Source of the DNA: Todiramphus chloris collaris
Lineage: Eukaryota > Chordata > Aves > Coraciiformes > Alcedinidae
DNA: 64,000 nt
Direction: 5' to 3'
Assembly: GCA_025345505.1 (NCBI GenBank)
Contig: JANVCC010000018.1
Coordinates: forward strand, 9,698,165-9,762,164
The notes under the pieces were generated by a model. The model did no database searches. It was not told the origin of the DNA and saw only the letters and a list, made by a program, of their open reading frames with translations. Made by a program: the position numbers and the translations under genes. Positions 1-13,218 of this stretch are shown here, one piece after another. How positions within the stretch are numbered: position 1 is the stretch's first letter; every line of letters starts with the position of its first letter.

Positions 1-927
1 CTTTTGATGATGGTCGAGACTGTGTTACGAACATATATCCCATGCCTTCTGAGTGAACTTGGTAAGCAAAATATTTAGACTGAGGTCCTCACTCCCAGAC
101 CAGGTCCTTTTTAGTGACTGAAGTGGTCATCAGGACATTTTGGAGCTGCAGTTCACACTGAAGGAGACCCCCAGCCCCTGTGGGACTTTTGTCAATAAAA
201 TTTGCATCGTGAAGAGTGTGACAAGAAGCAGTGTAATATGCATGGAATGATGGAGAGGAAAATATACCTGAGGTTACTGTTTTAAAATTTCGGTACTGTC
301 CTGGTCCTCTAGACTGGTCAAAAGAACATGCTAGAATCAGGATTACGTCAAAATTAGAACAGTTCAAGAGACTAAGAGTGGGAGAGAAAAGGATGACAGG
401 AAATCCCAAAACTTCATGTCTTCACATTATTCTACTTAGATGTACAGGCAGAGGCTTCATCCCTCTGTGTGCCTCAGTTCGTGAACCTCATACTACTTTT
501 TTTCTTCTATATCTATTGTTAGGCTTGTAAATTTACATTGTAATGACACTAATTCAGCAGCTGCTTCTAGAACCTGTCTCAAAGTTTTCTTCAATATTTT
601 GAGATCTGAATTAGAAAAGGGAAAAAGCTAAGGATGTCTTATTTTTTTCCTCCCCCATTTGTATCAGCTACCTGTATCAATACCTATGATTTTCTGCCTA
701 AACCAGTTTCTGACAGGCAATTACATTATAATGAAATTACTTTACAGATAGCTTTAAATGGAACCCTGTGGGTCATATGTGATCTATTAATTAGTATAGA
801 AACTTAATTTTTTTTTTTTTTTTTCTTATGGAATACCAGAAGCTGGTACATTATTTTAAGTAAACTCACTCTACCACTGTGAAATCACTTATCTTCTGTT
901 TTAATAGACAGAAAGCCCCTTTTATAC
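1..927. other. Spacer, no gene seen
   Basis: AT-rich unique sequence. The minus frame at 89-409 has no domain, signal or codon-bias support. Only a short T run near 808-824 stands out. Confidence 0.7.
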
Positions 928-1735
928 AGAATCACAGAATGGTAGGGATTGAAAGATAACTCTTAAGATCATGTAGTCCAACCCCCCTGCCAGAGCAGGA
1001 TCACCTAGAGTAGAAACAAATCCAGGCAACTTTTGAAAGTCTCCAGAGATGGTGAGTGCACCACCTCCTTGGGCAGTCTGCTCCAGGCTCTGTTACCCTC
1101 ACAGTGAAGAATTATTTCCTCATGTTGAGGTTGAACCTCTTGTTTTCCAGTTTATGGCCATTGCTCCTAGTTTTGTCACTGGACACCACTGAGAAGAGCC
1201 TGGCCCCCTCTTCCTGACACCCACCCTTTAGAAATTTCTAAGCCTTGATAAGATCCCCTCTCAGCCTCCTCTTCTCCAAGCTAAACAGACCCAGTTTTCT
1301 CAGTCTTTCCTGATATGGTAGGTGATCCAGGCCCTTAATCATCTCAGTGGCTCTGTGCTGGACCCTCTCCAGTAGTTCCTTGTCATTCTTGAACTGGAGA
1401 GCCCAGAGCGGGACACAGTACTCCAGGTGAGGCCTCACCAACTCAGAGCAAAGGGAGACAAAACCTCACCATGCTGACCACACTCTTCCTAACGCATCCC
1501 AGGACGCCATTGGCCTTCTTGGCCTTGAGGGCACACTGTTGGCTCATGGTCATCCTGTTGTTCACGAGGACTCCCAGGTCCTTTTCCCCAGAGTTTCCCT
1601 CTAAAAGATCAATGCCCAACCTGGACCGATACATGGGGTTGCTCCTCCCCACTTTACAATTGCCCTTACTCAATTTCATTAGATTTCTTCCCTCCCAGGT
1701 CTCTAGCCTGTCATAGTTTTTCCACACAGAGCATG
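928..1735 (-). mobile_element. CR1 LINE, 5'-truncated, reverse-transcriptase C-terminus plus 3' end
   Basis: The element reads right to left. Its 3' tail, AGAATCACAGAATGG in the + strand, is at 928-942. Minus-strand frames 1443-1727 and 1238-1441 encode adjacent pieces of the CR1 polymerase C-terminus, with motifs EKDLGVLVNNRMTMSQQCAL, RPHLEYC and [16 protein letters not shown]. An in-frame stop after about residue 94 and many substitutions show it is dead. The first ORF and most of the second are missing, as usual for CR1 copies. Confidence 0.93.
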
Positions 1736-4700
1736 CTAACCATCCTGTTCCACTGGAGTAGACTTGGCAGTAGTAACGATCTTCATGGTTTGTTTCCTTT
1801 GTTAAAAGAAAGGATCTAATTTCTGAACTGCGTTGTCAGTATTCCAGATAGCAGTAAAGTGCGTCCTGCAGTGCCACCTCTGATCTTTTTATATTAACTG
1901 TTTTTATCATTCTTTTGAAATTCTACCAGCAATTTGGTGCTGGAGTTGCATTTGGTTTCTACAGTGAGTTGTAAATTGGAAAATCTGCTGCTAATTTTCA
2001 ATAATATTCTCCTCCTCTTTCTATTCACCTGATTCCTTAATAAATGTGAAGAGTTCTGTCACTCTTACTATGAGCTCTTACTATGGGTTAGTTAGAAAAT
2101 ATTTTTAATGAGAAATCATAAACAATGAAAAAAAAAAAATCCAAATTTCTCATGTGATGGCCTTTGATATGCACCTTTCCTCTGTTAGACTTAATTAAAC
2201 TTATATTTTAGCTAAAGTTAATCTTTAGTTAAACTACATTTTTCACAAAGAACTCTAACAAGATGTCTTACCAGAAACCTCAGGTATAGAATATCATAAG
2301 ACATAATATTGAGGATGTGTGTACAATATATAGAAGTAGATAAGAATTTGAAGAACGTCAGCTGCAATGAGAGGACATATCAAAATATCTGAGATTTTTA
2401 ATATTATATATAAGAGATTTTTGCTGGCTATTTTCACCTGCATCCTCCTTTTTTGTCTTCCCTGTCTTCTTCCCTCACAAATATTTTCTCTCAAAATCTG
2501 ATTTTTTGCTTAATGTCTCTGTTAGTTTGGAAAACAATAAAAATCTCCTAGACATTTATGAAAGGAAAGTCTCTCCTCTGAGATTTCTGGAGAGCACATC
2601 ATGAAAAAAAGTCAATTTTTAAGGAAATGGCAGGACAAAAGTCAATTTTTAAAAAATATTATAATATATCTCTATTTCTGTGCATAATTGGAGCAATGTT
2701 TTTAAAAGATTAAGAACAAAGAGAGATAAACTGGTACTGATTAGCTGATTTTTTGGATACTGGAAAAAATATTTCCAGTAAAGGGTAAAGTACACTGAAG
2801 GATAGTGATCCTAAAAGAAAGCATGCAGCTGACTTGCAAGAAATGGTTACAGACCAGAAGCAAGTCTTGTTCCCTCACAATCTGATGAAGACTATGAGTG
2901 AGGAGGAACATGACTGTTCAGTAGGGGTTTCAGTGTAAACCTTGAAAGGAGTTGCACCGAAAAAAAAAAAAAATTAGGAAAAAAATGATGGGTGACTGGG
3001 CACATTTTAGAATTCCCTGCTGGTCACTGAAAAGCATCCATATGCCAAAGAAAAGCTTCAAGATGTGATTCATCACCACGTGCTATTGTGCTTTTATGCT
3101 TCTGTCACACCTAAGAAAATGAGTTTTTATCCTGGCAAATGCACTGGAATTGCACAGAGGTATCTGGCTTGACACTCCCAAGGACTGTCACCTAGTTTTA
3201 TCTGTGCCCTTGTGAATGGTGGCACTTATTTGAAATATTAAGGCATAAGGCATTCATGCCCTCCCATACTGTCTGTCCATCCTGACATTTTCGGTTTGGT
3301 TTTTTTTTTTCTCTTTTATGTGTGTGGTTACTTAGGTTTTTATACTTCTGATTTGAACACACACCCTTCCACACATCTCAGAAGCCACTGGAAATATAAT
3401 GTGCACAGTAGTTTGTAAATTAAATATGCTTAAGTAGCAGAAAACTGCAGTAACTAAGGCTGATATATGGACTTGGAAGACTAAATCTAACTTTGTGGAT
3501 TCAATTATAATTACAGCTGTATGAGCTGGCACATTGGCAAGGTAACCTGCCAAGACTGGCTTACTAGAAACCGTAGGAAGGCTGACCACATCATCAAAGA
3601 ATAACTCTCTGATGACATAGTAGCTGTAGCTCTCCAGCTGATGGCCCAGAGGTCCATCTGTAGACATTAGCTGGTTTGGTGGGAGGCAAGTGAACAGAAA
3701 GGATGACAGTTTGCTGCCAGGGTCAAAGGTAAGAGGGATGTTTCCTCTTAGAAAGTTCAGGGAGAAAAACTAAGTCTTCAGAACAAAGAAGGGGAAATTA
3801 CTAAAATATATTGGATTTTTTGGAGGAATTTGGATAACTGAGGTGTGTCAGAGCCAGGTTACAGTTACTTATTAGGGAGGAAAGGTTCAGAAATGTGGCG
3901 CTTAACACTCTTTCCAGCTCTGCTAAACTATTTATGAAGAGCTAACTATAATTAGAAATCTAAATTTAAAAAATAGTAAACCAAAAATTTACTTTAAAAA
4001 ATGGGCAGATGGCCAACTATTTTTACTGGGCAGCACTGGAATGTTAATGCATAACATACGCAAAGCTCTTATGAAAAAAAAACCAAAAAACCAAACACAC
4101 CTCTTTAATGCTAATATCCAAATAGAATAAATGATAATTGCATTAAGCACCAATTGGGAGTCAGCACAGGTCCCTGAGAACTGGAAACCCATTATAAGTT
4201 ACAGGATGAATTGTTACTGACAGACCTAGTTTAAGATACTTTTCTGGAGAAAAAAAAAAAAAAAAAAATAGAAAGGGAGGAGGAAACACACAATTTCTCT
4301 TGAAAAGTGAATGAAGCTGTTCTGTGAGTTACCAGTAATCAGAATAATACCCGTGTAATTTAGCACTTTTTTTTTTTTTTAAATGTCTTTGATCTGAATT
4401 GCGTGGGATGTGTATAACCTCATACTAAGTAATGGAAGTTGTGAATAACCTACATAACTGTTTTCCCAACCTGGTTCATCCATTTGGTTAAGGTTTAAGA
4501 AAATAATCACCTAAATCAGCAGCCTGATTTTGTCCCTTAACACCTACACACATGGAATCATGTGGAGAATTTATGGTGGGTGGAATGTAATTATCTGACC
4601 TGGAATTTGCCCAGAACACATGAGGTTAATAATGCAAGGCTTTCCAGGCACATATTTCAATTACCAATCACTATTTCTCTATGGTGGTCTTGATGATGGG

Positions 4701-7700
4701 TAGCCAAAATCACTAGGGTGAGAATTAATGTTAAATATTAAAAAACCTGAATGCAAAGCTTACCACCATATTTTGGCCACAGCCACATCAGAGCGGCTAC
4801 ACTAAATCAGGCTTCTTGGGTAGTGGTTTATCCTGAGTGAAGGGGATCCTATTACAAAGAGTTGTGGCACAAAGCCCAGAGAGAAAAGCTTTGCTGAATT
4901 TATGCTACTTCTCTCCAGAACAAGCCTGAGTGTCTCTGCATCCTCCTTCTAGAAAGGGCAACTAATAATAATGTCTCTGGCTCAAATCAACCAGGTCCAG
5001 CCAATGCTTTCAGCTCTGTCTCAGTACTGATGTTATTAGAGCTAAGAGCAAAGACAGTCATCAGGTGAAACTGTCAGGTAGAAGATTCAAAGACAAATGT
5101 GATGAAACTTTCTCATACAGCTTACAATGCAACAGTGGAACTCATTGTTACAGGATGCTAGATATACCAAATGTCAAGCAGGGTTCAAAAACTGGTAAGG
5201 CTCATCCACTGAAGGGAATTACCACAAAAGCTATTAAACATAAAGATGTTACTTCTAATTTGAGAAGTTCCTAAATCTCTAACGTCTAGAACTGGGGGAG
5301 GTTTGATGGAGAAAGAGCACTTTGTGTTGCTCTTTTCATTTTCTTTTCTGTAGACTTCCTCTACAGTCAGAGGCAGGCTACTAGGCTGAAGATTCTTTGG
5401 TGCAATCAAAAATTGCCTTTTGTAACGTTCTCACATATTGTAAGGCAATGTGCCCACAGGCTTCTTGGAGAGGACAGATGCTTCCTAGAAGCAGTGGATC
5501 TACTGTGCTCTTGTAGAATGACTATGGAGCCTTTAAACTGAATGTTTCCTATAAATAAAGGCACAGGTAACTTAGTCGGTCCCACATGTATTTATGGATA
5601 TATAGCAGCTGAGTTGGAGATGTCCAGCTATTTAGGGCTACCACCTATAGGGAAATAACTGACAAATGTATAATGCCTGTCTTCAGCTTGCCTAGACAAA
5701 ACTTTTTGGCAGAAGAAGGAAGAAATGTCCAGGAAACAGAACTTTAGGGTAGCTCTAAGGGTTATAATGTACTTAAAATGGATCAGTGAGTGAAAGGGAA
5801 AAGGAGGTGGTGATCTCCACCCACCTGTTTCTATGTCATTTACAAAAATAATCCTACACCGATTCTAAATCCTTCCTTTACAGGAAAATCTCAGTGTGTA
5901 GTACACAATCCACATTGGAAACTGAATGATCAGTTTGTTCATGATCTATTGTATGCCAGAAAATAGTAAGCTGCATTATGCCGGAGAACTTTAATACTTT
6001 TACTGGAAACTTCATAATATCTGTTTAAAACAGAGTTTTTGAAAGATGTAACAATTCAAAAAATATTACAGCCAACAAAAGGGAATTTCCTTGTTCTTAT
6101 CTTGACATAAACCAAAAAAGTCACCACAGAGGTGAAATTTAATAATTGCCTTGAAGTAATAAATATTCAAGACTTCTTTTATTTAGGATGTTGCTATGGA
6201 CTATTGTTCAAGAGAGTTAATTTCACAAAGCTGACAAGAATGAAGAATGTAAATCACCTGTATAAAAGTGTTCAAAAAAAGAAGATATAATCAGGAAGTG
6301 TATAAAAAAGTTTTCTCTCATTTAACCCAGATGTACAATCCTAGAATTATGTTAATGGTGATAAAGTAAAAATAATCTAATAGGAGAAAGAAATGATGAC
6401 AAATACAAAATAAAAACTCATCTAAAAGGAAGAGGAACAGAGTAAAAAACAGCAGCAAAGAATAGTGAGACAAGGAACTGTGTCAAAAATTTTGAAAGAA
6501 GCCAAAGTATGCAAGAAGGAACACTTTGCCAAAGAAGAGAAGTGCAACAGCACCAAAGAAAACCTAAGAGTGCCCGTGCCAACATGTAGTGGGAAGTATT
6601 ATTCCAACTATTACTAAGGACACAAAGAAAACAGCATTAAACAGGTATTTCTGCTTTTTATTCAGGATGAAGCTGGAGGACACATTCTTATCAAAGGACA
6701 GTGCTTAAAATATTTCCAGTTCCATAGCAAAGCAGGAGGCTGTTAAATCAGTAGGTGAGGATTTCCACATCTGCAAGTGGGAAGAGAGGAAGCACATGAG
6801 CTGTCTGAAGAAATTGTAGAGGTGTAAAAGAAGGCTGCAACTGTGGTAACACTGTGAAAGGTTAACTATAAGAATGTCAGGTTTGGCAATAGTGCATGGC
6901 AAAATAATGTAATGAGTCATTCATAATTTTTTTTAATAAAGAATCAAAGAACAATATAATGAATATCAGAATGAAAAATTAATGAAAACAGATCTTGTTT
7001 GGTTTTGTCATATCATCTCTGTACTTTCATATCTTTGATGAAATTAAACATTTCAGCAATAATAATGTTGATATTACAGATTTCTGTAGTGTATCTGACT
7101 TGGCATTTACTTGTACTTCACTTGAGAAAAATATATGTTGTAGATTCAGAGTACTGCTCCAGTAAATGAAACCTGGATTAAGGAGCCATATAGGATTGTG
7201 AACAAGGAACCACTTGTAAGACGTCTCTGATGGAGTCCGACAAGCTTTAATTCATCGTTGCCCACTATTTAATGTTCTTATTGATTAACTGCAGGAAAAC
7301 ACAGAGTTGTTATATATAATATTTAGAGATGACCTAGATAGGAAAGTATGCTTAATAAAAAAGAGAATAAATCAGTTACATTGAAAAAAATGTGTTCTAT
7401 GGTCAGCTGCAGGCAACAGAAAGTTTTTTCAGTATAAACAAACTGTATTTACAGACTAGATAAAAAGTATCTCTGTGGATGGCTTGTGAGCTGTAAAGGA
7501 TGAACAGCTGACCTCAGATTCCCAATGTAGTACTGAAAAAAAAAAAAAAAGGTGCTACAGTTCTTATATATATATATCTGAGAGAGGTGGCTGGAAGAAG
7601 CTAGAGGACATTCCGTTATGTCTAAATATGATGATGGGAACCACTAATGGGATGCTGTGTTCTGAGCTGGACCATAAGTCTTGTAGCATAGTGTGGAAGT

Positions 7701-10700
7701 AGAAAGAACTTGCACATGAAATTCCAGGGTAGTGAAAGATATTTTACAGCTAAGATTCAGGGACCCCACTCTATCTACAATATCTATGAACAAGATTGTT
7801 GACAAGAATCAGGCTTCAAGTGTGTAGATGGACACTTCATAGCAAAGGCTCTTCAACTTATCATAACTAGTGCCCGAAAACAAATACAGTCAAATTCAGC
7901 CATGAAACAGAGGGAACAAAGTGGAAATTTTAGTCTTATGATTTAATCGATCACTGAAATGACTTACAAGGTCTGGCTTGTATTTCCTCTGTCCCTGGAA
8001 AGCATTAAATTTTTATAAGTTTTTTCTAGTTGAAATAAAAATAATTTGAGGAAGATTTATGGTGTATTTGTTGAGTCAATGTAGTTAATCATATCATATC
8101 ATCTTACACTGTAATGTCTAAAACTAGTATATTCCCAATCATTTGCCCCATGGTATGGATACATGCCCAGTTTTTGAAGTTGTCTATAGATATACATGCT
8201 TATTTGGGACAGCATTTTGCTCCAGAATGTTTATAGACAATGCAAACCCAGAGTGACAGATGCCTAAACGGATGTTCATCTGAAACAAGTCTGTTGGGTA
8301 ATGTAAACCGGCCAGTGAGCTCATAGGGTTCTTGTGAATAATCCAACAGCAAATGCAGAGTGACCAACACAGAATAAAGCAAAAATGACATCTTCTGTCA
8401 CCAGTTTTTCTCCTTGTCTCTAATGGGAACTCTCCATAGGTCCTGCTAGAGCTTACCAACAGCAGAGCTCAATTAATGTTTGGAATTACCTGTGAGGTTT
8501 AAATGTTATTACTTGTTATTTGAATGGAAAGCCACTAGTTCAATACTTTCGACAGTTCAGTATTTTTGATGCAATTCTGAGTTCTTGTAAAGACTCTTAT
8601 ATCTGTCTTTTCTGAATACCAAAGGGAAGTCAAGAAAGGTGTCCACACTCTCATCTGCATGATGTTTTCAGAGAGCAGATGGTAAGCAGTCCTCCAAAGC
8701 TGTCTCCCTCAGGGTTTCCAGGACCTTTCTACATTGTCTCATTCAGAGGGGGATACTCAGCAGTTATAGGTCCTAAAGAAGGCTAAAAATTTCTAGCTCC
8801 AGGCTGGTGCAGGCAGGGAAGAGAAGGGAACAGAGAGACCTGATGTGTTGGGTATGGAAGGCACCAGTGTGGGAAGAGAAAACAGAAGGAAGCCAGGTGC
8901 ACTGGAAGCAGGATATAGTAGAAGGTGTGAACAAACCAAACTCAGCTGCCTCCATGAACAGACAATATGCAGGAATTTCTTCTTCTGGGTGCTTCTGGAG
9001 GTTACCAGGGCAGTTAAAAGGACTAAATCATCCAGTGTAGCTCCTTAGTCTTTTCAAATCTAGGTCATCTTTACCCCAAAGATGTATCTAGTTGAATCTA
9101 AGTTGAATCTAGTTATGATTTCTTTAGGCTAAGGTTTTCAACCTAATGCTTCCTGACTGCAGCAGTTCATCCAGTCATCTGTTCCCTCTCTGCCTCTGGT
9201 GCAAATGCCCTTTGTGTCAGTGCAACTGTTTGTATGGCAATGTTCTCAACCAGGGAAACTATTTGAGGGGGTGGGGGGAGTGGGAAGATAAAGAAATACC
9301 TTTTTTTCTTTAAAATAGCCTAGTGTACAGATATGCCTGAGAACATGGCCACATGAATAGATTCAACAGCAGAAGCAGATAGTTACGTCCAGAGTTGTGG
9401 AGGAGGTGTGTGGCAGGGAGAAAGAAAATAGGACCAGAGAGAAATGGAAAGGGATCTTTCACCCTAGCTTTGCCATGAAAGGCTTTGCAATATGAAATTC
9501 TCTGCACTTTGATTCTCTCTCTCTCTGATATGCAGACGCATGTATACCCTTCTGAAAAACAGCTAGCAAAGCCTTCCTCTGAGATAGTTCAAATTCCTGA
9601 GTGGTCTTGGGTGTGCCTTTGTTGCAGTTTGAATACTGCTATCACATCATAAATGAGCCTGTTTCTACTATCTTAAATGAAGAGTGATGGTCACACCCAG
9701 CAGTTCTAGCTAGATTTAACCCAGCCTATAACAGTATTAATCCTAGATCACAACCATAAGCTTCTGCATATGTTTCAAATAAGGGAAACTGGTGTAAACC
9801 CAGCACAGTTTTACAAGACGTTGTTCTAGTTCACGAGTGGATAAACTGCAGTATCAAAAGCTATTTTAGTCTGACAGGAAACCAAATTATAATAAAAATG
9901 ACATGCAAATCCTGTTTTCACTACAATGCTTAAAACAATAGAAGAATAAACTGAGTTTATCAAAGCACCCTGCAGCTAGCACCCTGCAGTTAGCAGGGTG
10001 CTTGATAACGATGTCAGTCCCCACCCACAAGATGAAGCTGAGGAAGTATTTCAGCAGTCCAAAAATAACTTTCTTTCAAAGGAGCTTTCTCATGAAGAGT
10101 GAAGGAAATTAAGCACTAGCACCTATACAGGTTCCTTGGATAAATAATTTCTTGTGCAGAGATCTGTGCATCAGCCACTTTTCATTTTCCTTTTAGCTAA
10201 AACCAATTAATTGATGGTATCAGTAACTTACTAAGACTTTATGTGATTGTTTTTACAACAACCTTCCTTTTCAGTGTACTTTGATTAAAACAGAGTAGAG
10301 GCTAAATTTATTATGTCTGTTTTTCAGAGCATACACTAAACAAAACAGCAGTAAAAACAATAGAGCATAGACTTCAGGATATGTAAACCACATAGGCAAA
10401 CGAAATGCATGTTCCTACGTGGTCTAGATACATATTACCTCTGATTTGCAAAAGGTGAAGCTCTTTTTTTAGTAAGGTTTTGATCAACTGCTTGTATCCC
10501 TGAAAACAACAGATACAACCTGAAAAAAAAAAATTATACAAATGGAAAAAAAAAAATGCAATAATATGATATTTGAGACAGTTTAAATTTGTTAGTGGAA
10601 ATCTATTTATTTTACATCTTTATTTAATTAAGATGGATCTTAATTAAGAATCCAGTGGAAGCTACTATCAGAAGCTGCCACATACATGAGAATGGAATGA

Positions 10701-11519
10701 ACTAGAATTTGCAAGGAACTGGCAAAGAATTTGGCAAGGTGAAGTGAGGACTCCATTGATTTCAGGTTTACCCTTTAATACTGACAACAAACAGATTCAC
10801 AACATTATGATCATCTAGGTTTTAGACATGATTCCTTAGCTAAGATTGTCTACTGGAGAATTTTAATTTCTCCCACTACTCTTGATCTTTGTTATTGCGT
10901 TAAGGTATTGATGCCAGCATTCAAGCAATGGAGAAAATGTTGAAGAAATATACCAATTTCCAGCATAATCCTCTCGCTTAGTCTTTTCTGAAGAATGCAA
11001 GTGACAGTTAAGATGTCCACATTTTGGTATAGCCTGTTAGTGCTGTAATGCCACACTTCACACCACCGTTCTCCTAATCCTCAGCAGCTCACACACATTC
11101 TCCCACATCTCATATTCCCACTTCAGTGATGAACTTGTGCTCTTTTGAATTCAAAATAGTAAGCACATTCCACATGGAAATTGTAGGAACAGCATAAAAT
11201 TACATTTAGTATCGGAATAAATAACACAAGGACTATATTACAGTCTACATTGTTCATTTTACATTTAGTCATGAAAACTTCCATTATTTAATTTAAGTGA
11301 ATCTGTCATGCAATTTCCAGCCTCCCACTCCAGAAAACTGGAGAATCTAAGCACCTTTTTTCAGAACTTAGGTCCAGCTTCCCATCGAGCGTTCAGGTCC
11401 TGGAACACATAGAATATCTTGGGCAGCTTGTCGATACTATGGTAGCAGACAAAGCCAGCCAAGAGGATTTTTTTTATTCCTGCTGTGTTTGGCAAGAAAA
11501 GCACAACCTTTCCTGTCAC
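1736..11519. other. Gene-poor spacer
   Basis: AT-rich sequence in which open frames stay below 112 aa and show no recognisable families. It contains homopolymer runs (4250-4268, 7537-7551), a short TA repeat near 7567-7578, a (CT)n near 9513-9526 and the hairpin at 9957-10008. I see no retroelement similarity I can defend. Confidence 0.65.
9957..10008. repeat. Long imperfect hairpin, 16/17-bp arms
   Basis: TTATCAAAGCACCCTGC (9957-9973) pairs with GCAGGGTGCTTGATAA (9993-10008), with one unpaired A. A second copy of AGCACCCTGC inside the loop offers an alternative pairing with a 5-bp loop. Confidence 0.9.
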
Positions 11520-11880
11520 ATGTGGTCCCTGCTCAAGTTATCCATACTTTTCTTACCACAAGGTTAGATTACTCTAATGTACTCCGGGTGAGGCTACATC
11601 TTGAGGCCATTTGGCAACTGAATCTAGTGTGCACAATTCAACCACCTGTTTATTAAGTGGAGCATCATGCAGAGAGGACATAAAAAAACCCAGTCTCCAA
11701 AATCTGCAATGGCTGCCAATAAATTTCTGGGCTGAGTTCAAGGTGTTGGTTTTAACCTATAAAGACCTAAGTGGTTTGGGAGTTGGTTACCTGAGAGACT
11801 GGCTTTCTTTCCCCATGAAGCTATCAACTTTAAAAGTTGGTATGAGAGGAGGAATCCAAGTTGGTATCACTCAGGTATAA
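11520..11880 (+). mobile_element. L2-type LINE reverse-transcriptase fossil
   Basis: One frame from 11549 reads FLTTRLDYSNVL, matching the TSRLDYCNAL block of L2-clade polymerases. After a frameshift near 11630-11640, a second frame reads CLLSGASCREDI, then LQWLPINFWAEFKVLVLTYK and LSGLGVGYLRDWLS. These correspond to the LHWLPVxxRIxFK...LTYKALxGLxPxYLxDxLS region that follows the catalytic core in L2 elements. CR1 polymerases lack this block. Order and spacing are right, which makes chance unlikely. The copy is ancient and broken. Confidence 0.8.
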
Positions 11881-12790
11881 TAAGAGTGCTGGCAGGACTT
11901 CTGTGTGGAAGGCCCTCTGCAGTGTGTTCACATTATAATAGCTTTATCTATGGTGAAATGTCTCTGTTCATGGAAGAATTCAAAACTAACATGCCAGTAT
12001 GAGTCCAAACCAAGGCTAGAAATGCTCATGCTGAAGACTATTTTTATGTTCTGATTTTCCCCTTATCTAACTACGGTTCTTAAGTCTGAGTCAAGTTGGA
12101 TTATTCCTGGCCCTCAGACCTGTGATTGGATCTCTACTAGTAAATAAAATGGCACAGTGCCTGTTCTCCAACATTTAAGTGTCCTAGTAAAGTTCATATC
12201 TGCAAGTCCTAATTCCAAAAACTGACTGATCTCACTCATGTTGTTGAGAGCAGCTTCTGGACAATGGAATCCTTCATGATGTGCCTGGGCACTGTGTGGG
12301 AGAGTGTTTGAGTGTGGGCCAGAACCAGGCTCGGGATAGTGTCAGCAGTTACACTGTGTGTATGGTCATGGGAAAATTCTTGTGTTCAAGCCCTCGTGAA
12401 TTTAGTAGCCTGGAAATCTTGAACCACTTGGCCTAAATCAGCCTCCTGTATGACCAAAGAAGCAGATTCCCAAATAACAGAGGATCTCAAAGCTTGATAT
12501 TTCTGGCATTGTCCCAGCCTGATGAGCAATGGCAAAAGGTCTTGGGACTCTACTGGAAATTTTTCAACAATGTATCAATCTCCTTGAAGATGTTTCTCCT
12601 TCTTACACTTCCTGATGGAATAAGAAAGTACTACTTCCAGTATATTTCCGAGGAAATCGAACACTACAGTGATAGTTACCCAAAGTCATATTGAAAAAGG
12701 GATGCTTGAGTCAGCAAATAAATTCTTACCACATGGAACATGTTCTACACTGGTTCTTCTGATGAAATGCATGTCACAAAAGAGTGGGAT

Positions 12791-13218
12791 TGTCCTGGCT
12801 TTGCTGGGATAGAATCATAGGCTGGCCATGGTGTGCAGGCCATCAGCAGTTTTGAGTTAGCCAGGAGCTTAACCTGGGAGGGACAAAAACCAGGGCAGCT
12901 GACCTGAGATCGATACCAGGTATATCCCATACCATAAACATCATTATAAAGGGGTAAGTTTGCTGAGGATGGGTGCTCTTCCTGACTCTCCACATTCTGG
13001 GGAGGGGACAGCTTGTTTACAATTCATCTCCTGGGGGCTGCTTTCTTGTTTATTGTGGCTGCTATACAATTACTGGGCCAAGTATAACTTTGTATATCTT
13101 ATTTTGGCATTAATATTAATTTTGCTATTTCATTAAATCTATTTTTGTTTCTACCTGTGGGTCTCTCCTCCTTTTCCCAACCCCCTTCTCTGCTGGGAAG
13201 GGGTCCTGGAGAATATCA
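12791..13218 (+). mobile_element. Degraded ERVL-type solo LTR
   Basis: It begins TGTCCTGGCTTTGCTGGGAT. It carries the succession of blocks seen in avian ERVL LTRs: AGGAGCTTAACCTGGGAGGG, GGGCAGCTGACC, CCCATACCAT, CATTATAAAGG (TATA-like) and a CATTAAATC / TGGGTCTCTCCTCC end region. The right end is eroded. If it ends ...ATATCA at 13218, the flanks are GGGAT and TGGAT, an imperfect 5-bp duplication. No internal viral genes are present. Family assignment is from recalled consensus. Confidence 0.75.

Noticed and set aside
450..505. CTCTGTGTGCCTCAGTTCG, reminiscent of a MIR core
   Set aside because: Similarity stops after about 20 bp and the expected TCATCTGTAAAA block does not follow.
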